From: Combretum micranthum
Lineage: Eukaryota > Streptophyta > Magnoliopsida > Myrtales > Combretaceae
Length of the DNA stretch: 64,000 nt
NCBI GenBank assembly: GCA_024138025.1
Contig: JAMXBD010002785.1
Coordinates: forward strand, 99,585-163,584
Direction: 5' to 3'
Shown here in pieces: positions 11,304 to 26,400 of the stretch. The first letter of the stretch is position 1. Each line of letters starts with the position of its first letter. The notes below the pieces were generated by a model. That model saw only the letters and a program-made list of their open reading frames with translations, did not search any database and was not told where the DNA came from. The position numbers and the translations under genes are program-made.

Positions 11304-14300
11304 TCTTTCAATATTTAAATATGCATTCATAAATTTCCATAAACCAAAACTACACAAACTTTAATATAACTAACTCCAATAATCTTAATAATTAATCACC
11401 TAATCCTTGCTAATTAACATATTCTCTTCTAATATCAATATTACAAAACTAGCATCATTAAACCTTCATGAACTTGCTCGCAATTTCTTGAGAAATTTTA
11501 AAAGAACTCAACTCTATATACACTAATCCAAGCTCAAGAATGTTAACAAAAATTCTTCCAATTACCACATCATTATTCATTTAAACATTTTATGAAACAC
11601 TTATGTTCATCCATTTTAACATTACCTACAAGTACCTAAATCAACACCAATCAATTCCAAATTTTAATATATGCATCCTGTCATTCCAAATTTTAACATT
11701 TATATCACCAAAATTAAGCACCAAATTTGATCTCAAACTTCATTATTCCTGCCGCAACACAATATCACATAATATGCTCTATGTAACATGTATATTTCAC
11801 CCATTTGTTATTATATTCAATCAAACATCACTTCAACACTTTTTTAGCAAATAATTCATATCAAATTACCAAAACCAAAATCAATTACCCAAAATACAAC
11901 AAAGCTATTTGAATAAGCGAAAGAAAACACCAGGTCACACTTCTATTCAAATTCCCCATTCCAACATATTGCACTAACACTGAATAACATTTATAATGTA
12001 TTAGTATTATTAAACTACAAATTAAATATTATCAAACACCATCTATTATACAAGTTGCCATCTCTTTCTTCCATGCTCAAGCTATTCCATTTTTGTCATT
12101 CAAAGATTAATCTAATTAATCCATAATATAGTCATCATAGTTTAGATGAAGAATTAGGTATTTACCTTGATTTATGCTTGAAAGTGGTCAAGTTCCTCAA
12201 CTACCCACACTACTCCACCAAGTAAACTGATAGAAGCTTCAAACTACTACTTCTTCCAATCCACGTCAATTAGATACCTAATTAATATTTTTAATCATTA
12301 GATCGATTAATTCCATACGTTACATATCAATTTGATAACCGAAATCTCAAAATTGAAATTAATCATACCAAATTACGCTAAAAAAAAACTTGTTATATAC
12401 TTTCTCCATAATCTTCATGGATCATTTATTGGAATAATTACCTAGCAAAATTTGAAAAACATCATCAACTTGACTCCACTATTGCTTGGCATTGAGAGGG
12501 AGAGAAGAGAGAGTTTAATTATAATTCTAGATGTTTGTCTGTGTTTCTTTTTCCTCCAATGCTTTCAGTAGTCTAATTACTAAGTTACCTCTTACTTAAC
12601 AAGGACAATCGAAAAATTATAGAGTTTTTTTTTATGTACACTTCTATTATTGATTATACTAATATTCCCTTATTTACCAATGTGCTCTAAAGTTCTTTTC
12701 CTCATCATAAGGGTACCTAACTAGCATTAATAAATAGTATGAAAAAATTGCGATTCTCTTTCAAAGTTACCTACTTAAGTAGAAGCAGTATTATTTTTCG
12801 GTTATGTCTAGTTGGCCTTAACTATGATTAATATTATCGTACTAGAAATATGCTTTATGAATTAAGCATAGAATGCTTCTTCGCAGTTATCAAAGCTTTT
12901 TCCAGATACCTTAATCGACAATTTTTTTGGAAAAAATAATATATATATATATATATTTATCCGAGAATTACACGTACGGACGCAGAGACTAAAGTTCCGT
13001 TATGGATTCTCATTAATGTCATGAAGAAATAGATGGGACAGGCTAAGAATCGCGACTCTCGGATGAAGCATGCGAAAAATATTGTTTTTAATAAATAAAA
13101 ATCTTGTCAACAGCATCACTCAAATTAATTTAGTTTTGCCATTTTATTTGTCCATTATATGCTGATGATCATCTCATAAAGCTATACTCTGGAATAATGA
13201 ATTTATGATGGATGAACAAAGAGAAATATATTACTCAAGAAAAAATAAATAAATAAATAAATAAGCATTTAACAGCATATACTTGTTGCGAGCGACGATA
13301 GTGCACTGTGACGTTCACCTGCTTGAATGATGCGCTATATACACCAATTTTGTCAAATATAGAATGTCTCTTTAAAACATATACTAAATAGGTTTCAATA
13401 CAGAATAATTATCACAATAACTTACTCAAATCGCACATTAAATATACATTTTATGTTTATTTCCATAATCCAACATGCGATTCCCATAAATAAAAATCAC
13501 ATGTTAAAATATAATTTCCAAACCCCATATAGAAAATATGATACGATTATTTTAGTAATTAATATGATCCCAATCCTATTTTAATAATTATTTTTATAGA
13601 AAGATTAACCTGCAATTCACCCGGCCCTCGCCTTTTAAAAAATCTTCAATGTTTGTTCTATATTTTATTGTCCCTTTCTCCACCACACTTGCCAATATAC
13701 GAATAGGAAATTAGGAACACTACTTTAAATAATAATAATAATAAAACCCATTATCGAAGTTTTACGAATTTATCAAAAACATTTTTAATCTTTATCAAAG
13801 AAGCCAAAATTAAAACAGATTTATGTGCTCCAATGCAGATTACAGCCCGCAAGAAAATTTCTTTTCAAAAATATTTTACAAAAAGATTCATCATTTAGGA
13901 AGAAGTGCATGCTAAAATTTCTACCTACAGCCGCAAGTATCCAAATCACTATTCAATCCTCTCATGTCTTCGCAGCAAATAGATACACAGAAGACGTATG
14001 TCGTATGATGTGAAGTCAATTTTCTATGTTATACAAAGCCTGTGCAGCACCACGTATTTGATCTTCAACGAAAAGATTCAATAATGGTGTCCAGAAGAGG
14101 ACCTCTGTGAGATTGTGTGCTGTACAAGGTTGTAAGGATTCCTATTTCAGAGGCTGATTTCACCTCAAATCTGCACTTCTCTACCTCTGAATGATTCTGT
14201 CCTTTAAAAAATATGTTAATTCCAGCTTCTTCTTGGCCTGAAATTTTGTTGAAAAAAAGCATATAAGAAAATCAAAATCCAAAAATGAAAAGAGACCTCT

Positions 14301-14412
14301 CCCTCCCTCCCCAAGCCCGCAAAATTAAGCACCCCAAAGAGACATGTTGCCTTTGGTGTGATAATTTTAGTCACTTTTTCTACTTAAGAAACAAGAAGAA
14401 TCTTCCCAATAA
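11304..14412. other. AT-rich region downstream of QSOX, no further gene
   Basis: Low-complexity, A/T-rich sequence with a TA run at 12939-12956 and an AAAT microsatellite near 13243-13263. The part just below 14413 is expected to hold the 3' untranslated region of the minus-strand sulfhydryl oxidase gene. No other coding region is recognisable. Confidence 0.4.
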
Positions 14413-17400
14413 TCATATGATCTTTGAAGAATGTAGATGACGGTTATACTTTCGATTCTTCTGCTGTGAACGCCAGTAACAAGCAAGGGCTCCAAAGGCA
14501 CAACTAGCTAGAGCAATTGCCAGAGCGGCACCAACTGGCACAGCTACTGCATTTGTTGAGGCAACCAAATCTTCAAGAGCACCATTAGTACCTTCTTTCT
14601 GGAGTTGATCTTTCTTCTTGTATATAGAAACAAGTGTGTTTCCATAGTAATTAGTCAGAAACCTGTAGACCTCATCCTGGTCCCACTTTACTCGACTACC
14701 GGTTTGGTCATATGACTGGTAACAGGATGAGCATAGCTGCTTTGGAGGCCATATGATCTTGGGGAAGCTTGGATCACCAGTTCCAAGAGAAGCCTCATCC
14801 TTCATCAACCTTTCATTAACTTGATTATGCGCACTCCACAACCAGAGCGCAAAGTCGCGTGTTCTATTGAACGGACTAGAAACTCTGAATAATAAAAGCA
14901 ACAAGGTAAGTGAAGCTACCATGTTTGACAAAATATCCCAAGAGTGTTGCATTTTCATTCTCATACCTTGAACACATTTCATAAAAATGTTGCCGGCACT
15001 CCTCACAGATAAAAAAGTTATGGATGAAGTCACATATTGTTGTAAATGCGACCTGACTTTCTCCATCCTCAACCCTCACTGATAATGAATGAAGTAAAAC
15101 CCAGAGGCCACAGCTGTAAAATAAAAAATTTAAAAAAAATAATAAAAATAGAGAGGGACCCATGGCCTTGATAAAGTAAAGTATTATGATCAAAGTCAAA
15201 TTACAAAAGGTAGAAGAGACATGTTAAGAAAGAACTATAAATGGTGGTAAGAACAGTGAAAAAATAGAAATACCCACAAAGAAGGATAAGCACAATTTCG
15301 GACAAACATCTTTTCATACGTTCAATTGGGTTTCTTAACCTTTTTTTAAAGGTTTGCCCATCAGCCCATATTTTGCAGACATGGCTTTGTCTAAGCATAA
15401 TACAAACACAACTCATACCAAAATCTGTCAAACAATTCCAGTTTGTGTCCCAGTGATGTTAGACAAGTGGAATTTTAGACGCTAATTCTTGTAACTAAAT
15501 CCATAGGCTTCATCTCAAGGTATAAATATTACAAAAGCCAGCTAAAAGCTCTTACCAGAAGACAGCCAACAATGGCACGGGAGATATGCTCAGATGTTAA
15601 TACAATAAACAGGCAGAACAACTGCAGATTTGTTTCGTGATAAAAGCAGAGGGAAAGTTCTTCCAATACTAACTCTAAATATTACCAACCGCAGGAGAAC
15701 AACACTGGGAAATTAAAGAATGTATTACTTTACAAATAGCACATCAAGATTATGCAAAACCCCAAAGATTTTCTAACTGTAGGAAATGTGTACTACCACC
15801 AAAATATAAATCCTTGAAAAACAAAGTATAGGACTATCCATTTATATTATCTGGTAATATAACCAATCAACAAGAAAGAACTGAACAGTGAATACTGCTT
15901 TCACGTACTAAGCATTCAGCTCAAGAAAACAGCACAAATAAGCTACATGTGGGTTAACAGGAAGTTTACCTAAATCCTCTGGTATCATTCCTGCTGCCAC
16001 GGCAAAACATCTGCATAGTTGTCCAATGAAGCACTTAAATTTCACAATTGAAGTTTGAAGAGTTAGAGAAGAGCCATACAAAAGAAAAAGTTCATACGAC
16101 TACGAATATTTGACAAAATATATGAAGGACATAGCATGATATATGTTTAGATATCGGGCACAATCCTATGCATAATTGTAACATGATTAAGTTTTAAAAA
16201 TTGAGAAATTGGAACAAAAATTGTGCTTAGCCAGAGCTCACTGGGAAAGAGCTTCAGTTGCAGTTGAATAGTAATCCCCTTTATGGAAGGACACAAGAAG
16301 GTTCATGCGTATTGGTATTCAAATACACAAATTAAACATCTGTCAGTCATAGTGAATCTAGAAACAAATACAAGCATTAAGATCGATTTTAAATTAAAGG
16401 TTCATGAATTCAACTATTGCTGCACCTGCATGCACCCCAACCACACACATACACACAAAAAAATAAATAAATAAAAAATAAAAATAAACTGTTGATGTGT
16501 AAATCTGTAAGGGTACCTCTATTTAGGCCAATTTTGGCAGCATGTTGAACTAGAAAAAGATCTCTCCTTAGAATTTCAACCCTTCCCCACCACCTATATC
16601 TGACCAAGGAGTTCCCCCTAGGTGGCCACCACAATTATGTTTCCATAATAGGCTACATCGAAGGCAACGCACTTGGCAGCTCAAGGTTTTCTTAGATGTT
16701 ATAAAGGTCCTCCAAAAATAATTGTATGCCTTTTTTGTGTGAATAAAATAGATTCTATGCTAAACCATTATTGGGCTTCAATTGGTTCATTGCATGCAAC
16801 TGAAAAAGGGGTCCCTTGAATAAATATCATTGAACCTACCATCCCAACCACCCATCTTCCTAACACCACCCTAATCCCCAACAAGTCATCATGTTCCCCA
16901 ACCCACCTTTTAAACTGATCATCCCTCCTCCAAACACCTCTTACCATACCTCTGAGAGCATACATACACGCATTACACTTATATGCCAGCACCTGACCTA
17001 CATGCACACAATGCCAGCTCATCACTTACACAATCAATATGGCTATAAGAGTATCTAACCAGAGACCATATAGCCAACTCACCTTATATACACCACAACC
17101 GCCACACACCAGATGCATTATCAACGTGTAATTAGTCTAAGGCCTTAAAAAGCAGTTTTCTGGACCCTAATACCAAGTTCCACCCGCTTCAGCTAGTCTA
17201 AAATAACCAATTAGTATTGCAACTTGGCCAATACCAGGCTAGGTATATGCCCAGGCCTCATCAGCTGGCACGAGAAAAATTCCTCAAGTGCAGTTAAAAT
17301 AAAAAGCAGCACCTCTTTTCCCTTTCCAAATTAGGCACACTGTCCGACAACTCCACAATAGGGTTTCTGAAAGTCACCCCAAGTCATGAATCTATGCCAG

Positions 17401-20400
17401 CAATTTTTTTTTTTTTTCTTTTGAAGAATCTATCTTGGAAGTCATAGATGATGTCCATGAAGCTATTGAGAAGAAACACAGAAATCAAATAAAAAAACTA
17501 CCCAGAACCAGGAATGGAATTTTGCAGATTCTGTGTTCCACAGCCATATAATCCATATTGGACCTCGAGCTTTAATGTTTTTTCCTCCTGCCACCAGGGA
17601 AAATATAGATAGGGTTTGTCCTCCCCCACTACTACAGGAGCCAAACCAAGGGTTAAAAACTTTTGTAGGTTTGGGTAGGAGACTCCCATTTCCTGGTCTA
17701 AACAACTGCATTGTATATAGGGGAGAAAAATAACATACTAAAAATGGCAGGTGGGTACACATGCTTGGTTTTCTTTTACAAGCATACCAACTTAAGTAAT
17801 GAGAAGAATTTAGAAACATCTCCATAATTTCCTTCTCTAAACACTGAAAATTAATTCATTATGCAAGTACACAGATATACAATGTCATGAAAATTGACAT
17901 GAGGTGAAAAAAGAAGACCTATACATACTTGCTACTATGAATTGACAACCACAAACACTGTCAATGCCCCTCGATTCATTCTTAAAGATGATAGAAATTT
18001 TGGATTAAACATGTAAATAATGTGTGTACAGGTTACAAGATAATGTCAAGTTTTTTTTTTTTTTTTTTTTGGGGGGGAGGGGGTGGGTGGGGGTGGGTGG
18101 GGGGTGGTGTGGGACAGACATCCCAAATCCTCTCCTACGAATCCTAACAGATATATTGACATTTCTAATAAACTAGCAAACAACATATATTATCACTAAC
18201 AAAAATCCTTATCAGAAATATCTATTCTTTCCAACACTCCCCCTCAAATGAAGGAATATTACTCATTCCTCACTTAAATATCCAATCTGATACCAACTTT
18301 GATGGAGACATAATTAGAACATCAGCTCCTTGCAATCTTCTAAGTATAAATTCAATTGATCCCGCCATCTCCTAATTCTGTCCTTGTGAAGTTCCTCTCA
18401 ATCCACATGTGCTTCATGCGATCATGTTAGATAAGATGCCTCTCTACACCAATGGCTGACTTGCTATATGTATAAATATGAGTAGTAATTGGTGCAGTGA
18501 ACATATCCGCCATAAACCTTAGCCTAATTACTTCAAGTACCCGGAGCTATGACCCAATGTCATCCTTGGCACTTCTACTAGTTATCATGTTTTGCTTTTC
18601 ACTTCTCCATGTCACCATATTACCCCATCATTTGTACTATAGCCAGAGGTAAATTTTCAATTCGACACAATCACCAGCAACGCTACGTGCACAAACCCTA
18701 ATGTATCAATCATCGGTCTTCTTGAAAAACAATAATCCAGCTGTGTTTCCTTCAAGTACTTCTAGATATGATTGACATCCGAATAAACTTTTGTTGAAGC
18801 ATAAATTGCTTAGCCAACAACACAAGTAGAGCAGAGAGTTGACTGGTGTCAAAGATAGATAGGTTGGCCTTTCTAGATGTTTATATTTGTAGCTTTTAAC
18901 TTCGTGATCAGTCCTAACCTCTTTGTTTTTCCAGTTTGGTAGTAATGGTTTATTGGCTGACTTCCACCCTAACTTCCCAGTTACCTCAAGCAAGTCAAGG
19001 ATGTATTTCCTTTGTAAAATACAAAAAGCCAGTCTTGCTGTGTTCCATACTCAGAAAGCATTTCAACTCACCAAGCACTTTTACTACAAATTGAGACATG
19101 ATCACCTTCAGGTTATCAATCTCAGCTGTGCCATCACCTGCAACATGATATCATTTTAACATACACTACAAGTCTAACTTTTCTCACTCTTACATCATAA
19201 AGAAAGTCAGTTTGTCCTTCATAATATCCTAATGGCAGCATGCTACAGAATTACTTAAGCCACAACTCTTGGTTATTGTCTTAGAGCATATAGCAATAAG
19301 TTTAATTCATACAAATAACTCATCTCCCCTTTATATTCAAACCTTGATGTAGGCTGCATGTATATCTCTTCAAATTCTCCATTCAAGAATGCATATTTCA
19401 TGTGACCTGATGAACCAGCCAAGCTAGACTAGTATCCAAAGAGCAAAAGCACCCAAATAGAGCTTGCACACATGTGCAACTGTCCCGACATAATCATCCT
19501 ATAGATTGACTTATACCCTTTGAGATATATCTTTCTAAACATCCATCAGCTTTATACTTCACAACAGATACCCATTTTCACCCTACAGCTTTCTTCCATA
19601 TAGGTAGCTTAATTAACAGCCACTCCTTTCCCATCAGTATTCATAGGATCAGCATTCAAGGATGATAAGTGGGCTATCTCTTGAATACTCGAGAGAGTCA
19701 AAACTTTGGGTAGCATTTTTTTTTCATGAGGAGCAAGATCAAAGGACTGATTTTGCACACTTGTGTTAGGGTTTGAGAACTGACTCTGAACATTTGTATT
19801 TGGAACATCCAAGGATGGATCATTTGGCATCCTAGGACTACTTAATGTAGGAAAAATCCCAATGACTCTCTCCACTTTAAGTCTTCCCTGAGATTGAGGC
19901 ATTATAGAACTTTGCTACCCAGAATCTTCACCTTCCCTTGCAATACCCATTTGAACCCTTTGAAAATGGGTGAACTTTTAAGTGTCTGACACAGGTACAA
20001 CAAGGAAAAATAATGATTTTAAGTAATGCAAGAAGCTCAAAACGTGCTCACCAGTGGATGGTGCTCAAACAAAGGAACAAGCTGAAGCTTGTAATACTTC
20101 TATGCACTCAAGTGTTTGAAGCAATAAAAAAGGGATATGGAAGTAAATGAACTAGAGATATTGCATTAGATTCACATAAAAACTAGGTTTGAATTAAAAT
20201 GGGTATTTAAACAATTCACAAATACTAAAAAACTTCAGATTTAAAAGGATTCAATATCACCAAGGAAGTCCAATGATGAGTTTGCCACAATCAAAATGGA
20301 TTGATAAGAACCTAGGGACTTACTTAAGAGGGACAAGTCAATAACCTTCAAGACTCATGATAGAGCTCTTCATTACATAAAAATTATGAGAGACAATGAT

Positions 20401-23400
20401 GATTGAAGTTCACAAAATGACTCCTAAAAATAAATCCTAGACATCTAGATGGCATAAAAAATATCAGTTTTATAATCAAAATGCCAGTTCAGGGACCTGG
20501 TTAGATGGATGAGATGACCTATTTGTATGGATGTGTAAAACTACTAATTATCATCTTAACATTCAATGTTTCACGCATCCACTTGCCGGATTGGTTCTCT
20601 CACATGGCCAATTGGTCAAAGGTTGCTTCATGGAAGATCTGCTCAGTTGCTTCTCCATAGTCATTCAAAAAGGCTTTCCTTACATGCCACAATTGAGTTG
20701 CTCCAAGTCTTGACTGCTTTGTCGACTACTTCTTGGGCCTGGTATAACTTATGTCTCCTCAATCAGTGGCTCAATCGTTAATTACATCAAGCAAAGAGTC
20801 TAAGCAACAAAACTCAAATCATAGAACATTAGGATGTGTGTTAAAATCAAAGTTAAATTCCCAGACCATCTCCCGTATCTCCTTAGTTCTTTCCTTAACA
20901 GAATGTGTGTCGAACATGTGGCTCCATCGAGTTTATTAACCAGGTAATAATCATGGATTTTTTCATTTTCCACCTTTTATAGTTCTCAATAGTGGCAATG
21001 AAATCATAATTACATGAGTAAGGTGAATCTAGCTGTCCTTTTCCCCTAACCATAAGACTCACAGATTGGAACTGCTCACCAAGTTTACACTGCTCTATTT
21101 GTGTTGTTAATGTAAAAGGTGTTGATCTCCTATTGTACAACCGGTGTGGTGTAACAACTAGCCAAGATTGCAGGTGCTTATAAAGAAAATATGTTGCCAC
21201 ATAATTAAGTCTCATAAGTTGAAAAATTACACGACAAACTTGATTCTGATGCATACATAAAATAATATGGACAATAGATAGTACAAATTCAAACACTTGT
21301 GAAGCTTAATAATTGCATATTAAAATATTCACTACAAATGTTGTGATATACTACAAAAGGCATACCACAGACATTTATAGGGTTTCTAGTTTGATCGGAA
21401 CATCTGCAGCTAATCATACATGTTAAAATACATAGTAGTTATCTAATAAAATTCCTTATGCACATGCAGAGTGCAGACAAAATGACTCCTCAATATCAAA
21501 AGCCTGCACTCGTAAAACATAATATGCATCTGATATATCCCCTCTTACATGATATGCACATACAAACAAATTAATTTTTGAATGTCGAAAGTTTGCACAC
21601 ATAAAACATGATATGTGTCACATATATTCCCTCTTACATATCCTACTACAAATATACACACTTGAAAATAAATAAATAAATAAATAAAAGAAAGAAATCA
21701 TGACTGAAAAATCATTCTTTCCACCAAAGGTTTTTGGTGTTACACCATGAAGAATTTGGATTACTCTCACAATAGACCATCCAGCCACACACCTTATGAG
21801 TTAGGACTTCAATAAGATTACTTATGGATTATGTGTAGGTACCTGCATGTGCATTTTCTTTCAGTATATCCTATTGGCCCTTTGTAAGGACACACATCAT
21901 GTAAGCTACTTGATTGTATTTAACATACATCTTAGTGACTTAAAAAAAAAAAAAAAAAAACAGAGAGAGAGAGAGAAATGTTATACTATATAAGCTGCAA
22001 AGAATATTTTTCTCAACTCTTGCAATAGCAACATATTTGGCAAGATTACCATTTCACATGTATTTAATCTGTAAATAACAATTAATTATGGCTGGCTTGT
22101 CAAAAAAAAAAAGATACCAAACCTTTGGATAATGAAAAATTGAGAGTTATCAGCATGGTAAATATACAGATTAAGATTACACAGGTGGGAATAAATATGT
22201 ATGTCCTATACTACAGATGAAAAGAGATATCAGTTTATTCGTATTCATCCTATGATTCACTCAAAACAGCATCATTATACGGATTAAGACTACATAGATG
22301 GATAAATGCATATGTACTATTTACAACAGATGTAAAGAGAAAGGGAAGATAATAGTTTCCATTATCAGCTTATCCGTATTCATCCTATGATTCACTCAAA
22401 ATAACATCATTATTTTAGATGCATTTTAAAGATCTCCATATCTGTTTTAGAGACTGTTTTCTATTTTTTGGTTAAACCGCAGAGATTATCTTGAAAAATG
22501 TAAATTTCAACAAACATCTAGTTTTCTTCATCATGCAACTAGGTTATGGGTCTTAAATTCTCAATCTCACTAAACAAACAAAATAAAAAATATGGGAAAG
22601 AGCTCACCCAATATCCACGAGGAACTTCTTTACCACAAATCTGGACATTGTCAAGAGTACCTTTTCCATTGCAATTGGTACCATCATTGTTATTCAACAA
22701 CATATCTGAAGGGCATAAATCATAGAAGTTCACAAGTATATCTGCACTTCCCTTTCGGCACCTATAGCAAACAACTTAAAGGTTAGACTGGAGTTTAAGC
22801 AGCAACTGATGAAGCCATTGTCATATAGGGAAAAACATCCTCCAACCTGAGAGAGGGGTGATGTGCCACCAGAAGCTGCAGAAATTTTATGAGTGAAGCA
22901 CGAGTGTCTGACTTGATCATCTGCAAAATCCGAAATGTTTACAAGATGACATGCCGCATCCAGGAAAACAATAGACATTCACAACAGACCAACTAAGTTC
23001 TACCTTGTGTTCAAAAATGATGTTGAAGGCAGTGCTTGTGGCCTCTTCAACATCATATACAGCACGAGCAATCTTTCACAAGTCAAATATACCAGATTAA
23101 ATGGAATTTATAGAAACTTTTAAAGAATAACTATGAGGAGCACATTACTTGGACCACCTGCTCAGGGTCTGTTGCATTGGATGGGAGATGATCATTCTCA
23201 AATTTTTCATCATCCAAACTGTATGAACTGCACAGGAAAAAGACAAGCAGACATCAGAAGCTGTAAAAAATATGCAGCCATAAGGCATAGCAAGCAGTAG
23301 CAATCCTTCATATCACATTGACTAAGATATGTACAATAAATAAAAGCAAGCACTTTCTATATATTCCACGCACTGACACCCACTGGTATGCTTTCAGTTC

Positions 23401-26400
23401 CTTCCAGTAACTACACCATAGTACTTGTGGCAACAGATCTGATTCATGTTAATTATCAGTGGTTCCACTTGTAATTTATAATTGATAAATAGGTTTTCAA
23501 CATGTCTTTCCAAATAAAGTAGCTAAGCTGGCACAGGGATGAAACATATAAATGTTAAAAAAGAGTGCCAGCTCATTATGCAGAGCAGTTTCAACATTTA
23601 AAAAGAAAGAGTAATTAATCAACCAGAAAACATCTATGATAAGTTTAGCTGCTTGATGGTTGAGCAGCTCATATGCAGATGCTTGGCCAACACTCCCTCC
23701 CTCTTAATGAAATAAGACCATCCTTTCCACAGTAAACATAACTTAATCCTTCTTTTGCTAGAGATATAATGTAAGTATGCTCGAGTTAAACAGATGAGCC
23801 ATCATAGTCTATGTATAAGAATCAGAAAAAGGATGGTGACCAATACCATCAAAACCTGCTGCTACAATTATCATTCAAAAGGATATCATGGACTACTGTA
23901 ATAATGCAACTTTTAGACGTTATGAACAGACTGCCTTAGTATGAATACCCTTTAATAATGTCAAAGTATCATGGATCTTATTTCGTCACTTAGATTATCC
24001 TGGGAGCCCATTAATTTCAGTGTCTGTATTCACACAACCATGAAGAGTTGCGTTGTATAATTTCTAACTCGGGAGTATGACATAACCTTCTTTAATACAT
24101 GGATGGATTCTTGCAAGAATATAGTTGATGTTCAACATATCTGTCTAATTTTGTCCCTGAATCCAGTAAGATGAGTTATTTTCATTTATAGATTACATAA
24201 TGACATAGTAAAATGGGCAAAGTTCGATTGTGACCTTGCCACCTGAAGTGAATGAACCAAGAAATTTTAACTTGAGAGCTCCCATAGGATACTCGATCTT
24301 TGTTCAAATTTCTGTCAACTGGTAGGAGAGGTGGAAGAGAAAATCAAAGCCCTTCCACCATTTTGAGCTTCTAGAACCATATCGCTGAGCCATGAGACCA
24401 TTGGCCTTATAATACACACTACAAGATTTCAATTTATGATTACAATTCTCCCCCCTCCCAGGATGGCAGGCTATCCAGTATAATTTGAATCAGATATAGA
24501 GTTAAATTACATTGACAGTCTAACATTCAAATCCTGTCTTAATCCCAATGATCCATGATTGTATTATGATATGGAAATAAACCTTAACCATGTACAGAAA
24601 GTAACATTAAGTTTTGCCCCCATTGGATCCTTACAAGTACAAAATTAATTAATAACAGTACCAAATTAAAAGTAAGAGATTTAATATCTGTATACAATCT
24701 TTTTCTTTACTTTCTGCATAGGACCAAATGATACCACAATATGCAGCACAACTTAAATAGATATGGTACCAGGATAAAGAAGGCACCAAGGGAAAAGAAC
24801 ATTGGCCAGAATAATACATCTAATTTGTTGAAGGTATGAATTTCTAGATTTGGAGTCTTCAGTAACCTGCTCTTGAAGCTGGAATAAGTTACTAAATCTT
24901 AGGACCTAGCAAACAACATTTTTAATGGGAAGTAAGCAATGACAATAAGATATGTTTGGGTATGGTTTTTGGCTACCATCCAGTCCCCTACCTCATAGCA
25001 TCCTTGACCTTGAGATTCCCATGTAGGACTAGACAGTGCTCAATCATCAAAGGGGATCCATGGACACTTCCTAGGAAGACTTTCTAGAGGGCAGTAGATA
25101 CACCACAGTTGAAGCCAGTTCCACCTAAGAGTGATAATCCAATACTTATAGCCATGGCTAATGAGATATTTACTGTCAAGAGTATATTGAACAAACTGAA
25201 ACCCCGAGGAACGAAGTGATATGGTGTTACACCTAGGGTTCTCAACTAGTGTAAAGACATTAACTTCTTATTGAATTAGCACTAAAAGATGGGAACTTTA
25301 TTGATTGATGGAAGATAAAGAAACAAAAGTTGGCAAAGTTGGCAACTCCAAGAGCAAAATCTGCTCCCAACTCTCACTCCCTAAGAGAATAAAAATACAA
25401 AAACGAATATTTCCCACTATCTGAACTTTTTCTCTCCTAAGGCCTATTTATAGGCCAGCAAAGGACAAGGACTGCAATACAAACAAACGCTTAGCTACTA
25501 AGGCTAACTATTTGACTAAAGCTACCTAAACTAAAGTAGCAGTCAAACGAATACATTGCTCAGAAATGTCCATTAAAAAGGCACTGTAGCAGCAAGGAGT
25601 CCACTATGTTCTCTACTAACATCAACTTACTGACAAATCTAGATACAACAGAAACTCCAGCGATGGGCTTGTGTTAAACACCTGCTCAGCAATTTCCACA
25701 AAAGACAACTGAACGAGTAATCGCCTGATAACTTACCTCTGCAATTGCCAAAATGTATTTTATCATTAATTTCAACAGGCAATCATGTCACGCGGTTGAT
25801 CTACCAGATCAATATCAAACATGTACCGTGATATGAAACAGAAGAATTTTAAAGATGAAAAATAAATATTTTAATTGTTTTCTTGTCAAAAAAAAGTACC
25901 AAGCCCTAATACCTTCAACAAAGAAGGTCCATGAGCAATACACTCATCCTAACACACACATAAGCAATCTTGGTCATTCTCTCTATCTTAATTCATGAAA
26001 ATCACAAACTTCCCCTATTGATAGACTTTTCTAAAACTCAAGCACCCTTCCACACCTACAACACTAACCCCTATGTACAGTACAAAAACAAATGAAAGGG
26101 TTTACCAATTACCACCCCCTAAGAAGGTCCTTGTCCTCAAGGACCAAGTAGAGAAACACCTACCGGCTACAGCTATCCAACACCAACAATATTAAAAGTA
26201 ATTTGTGAATGAGAAAGTATTTTGCTCACACTCACCAGTGCACAACCGCAAGATCAGTAGTGAGGAAGTTGGGTAAAGTCACTGGAAAGTCAGCCATTGA
26301 CTATATGGAAAGCCACTCACAAGCAAAATTCGAGGTTAAGCATGTCCTTCTAATCTTAAAACGATGAAAGCAGGAGCACAGAGAAAAGCCGACGAAGAAT

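Noticed and set aside
15201..15431. 76-codon minus-strand frame close to QSOX exon 10
   Set aside because: It lies in intron 9 (15114-15969) and exons 9 and 10 join correctly across it; the Phe/Leu/Tyr-rich end is chance.
17463..17825. Overlapping open frames in QSOX intron 8
   Set aside because: No motif, no splice sites consistent with QSOX exons, and the neighbouring exons already join in frame without them.
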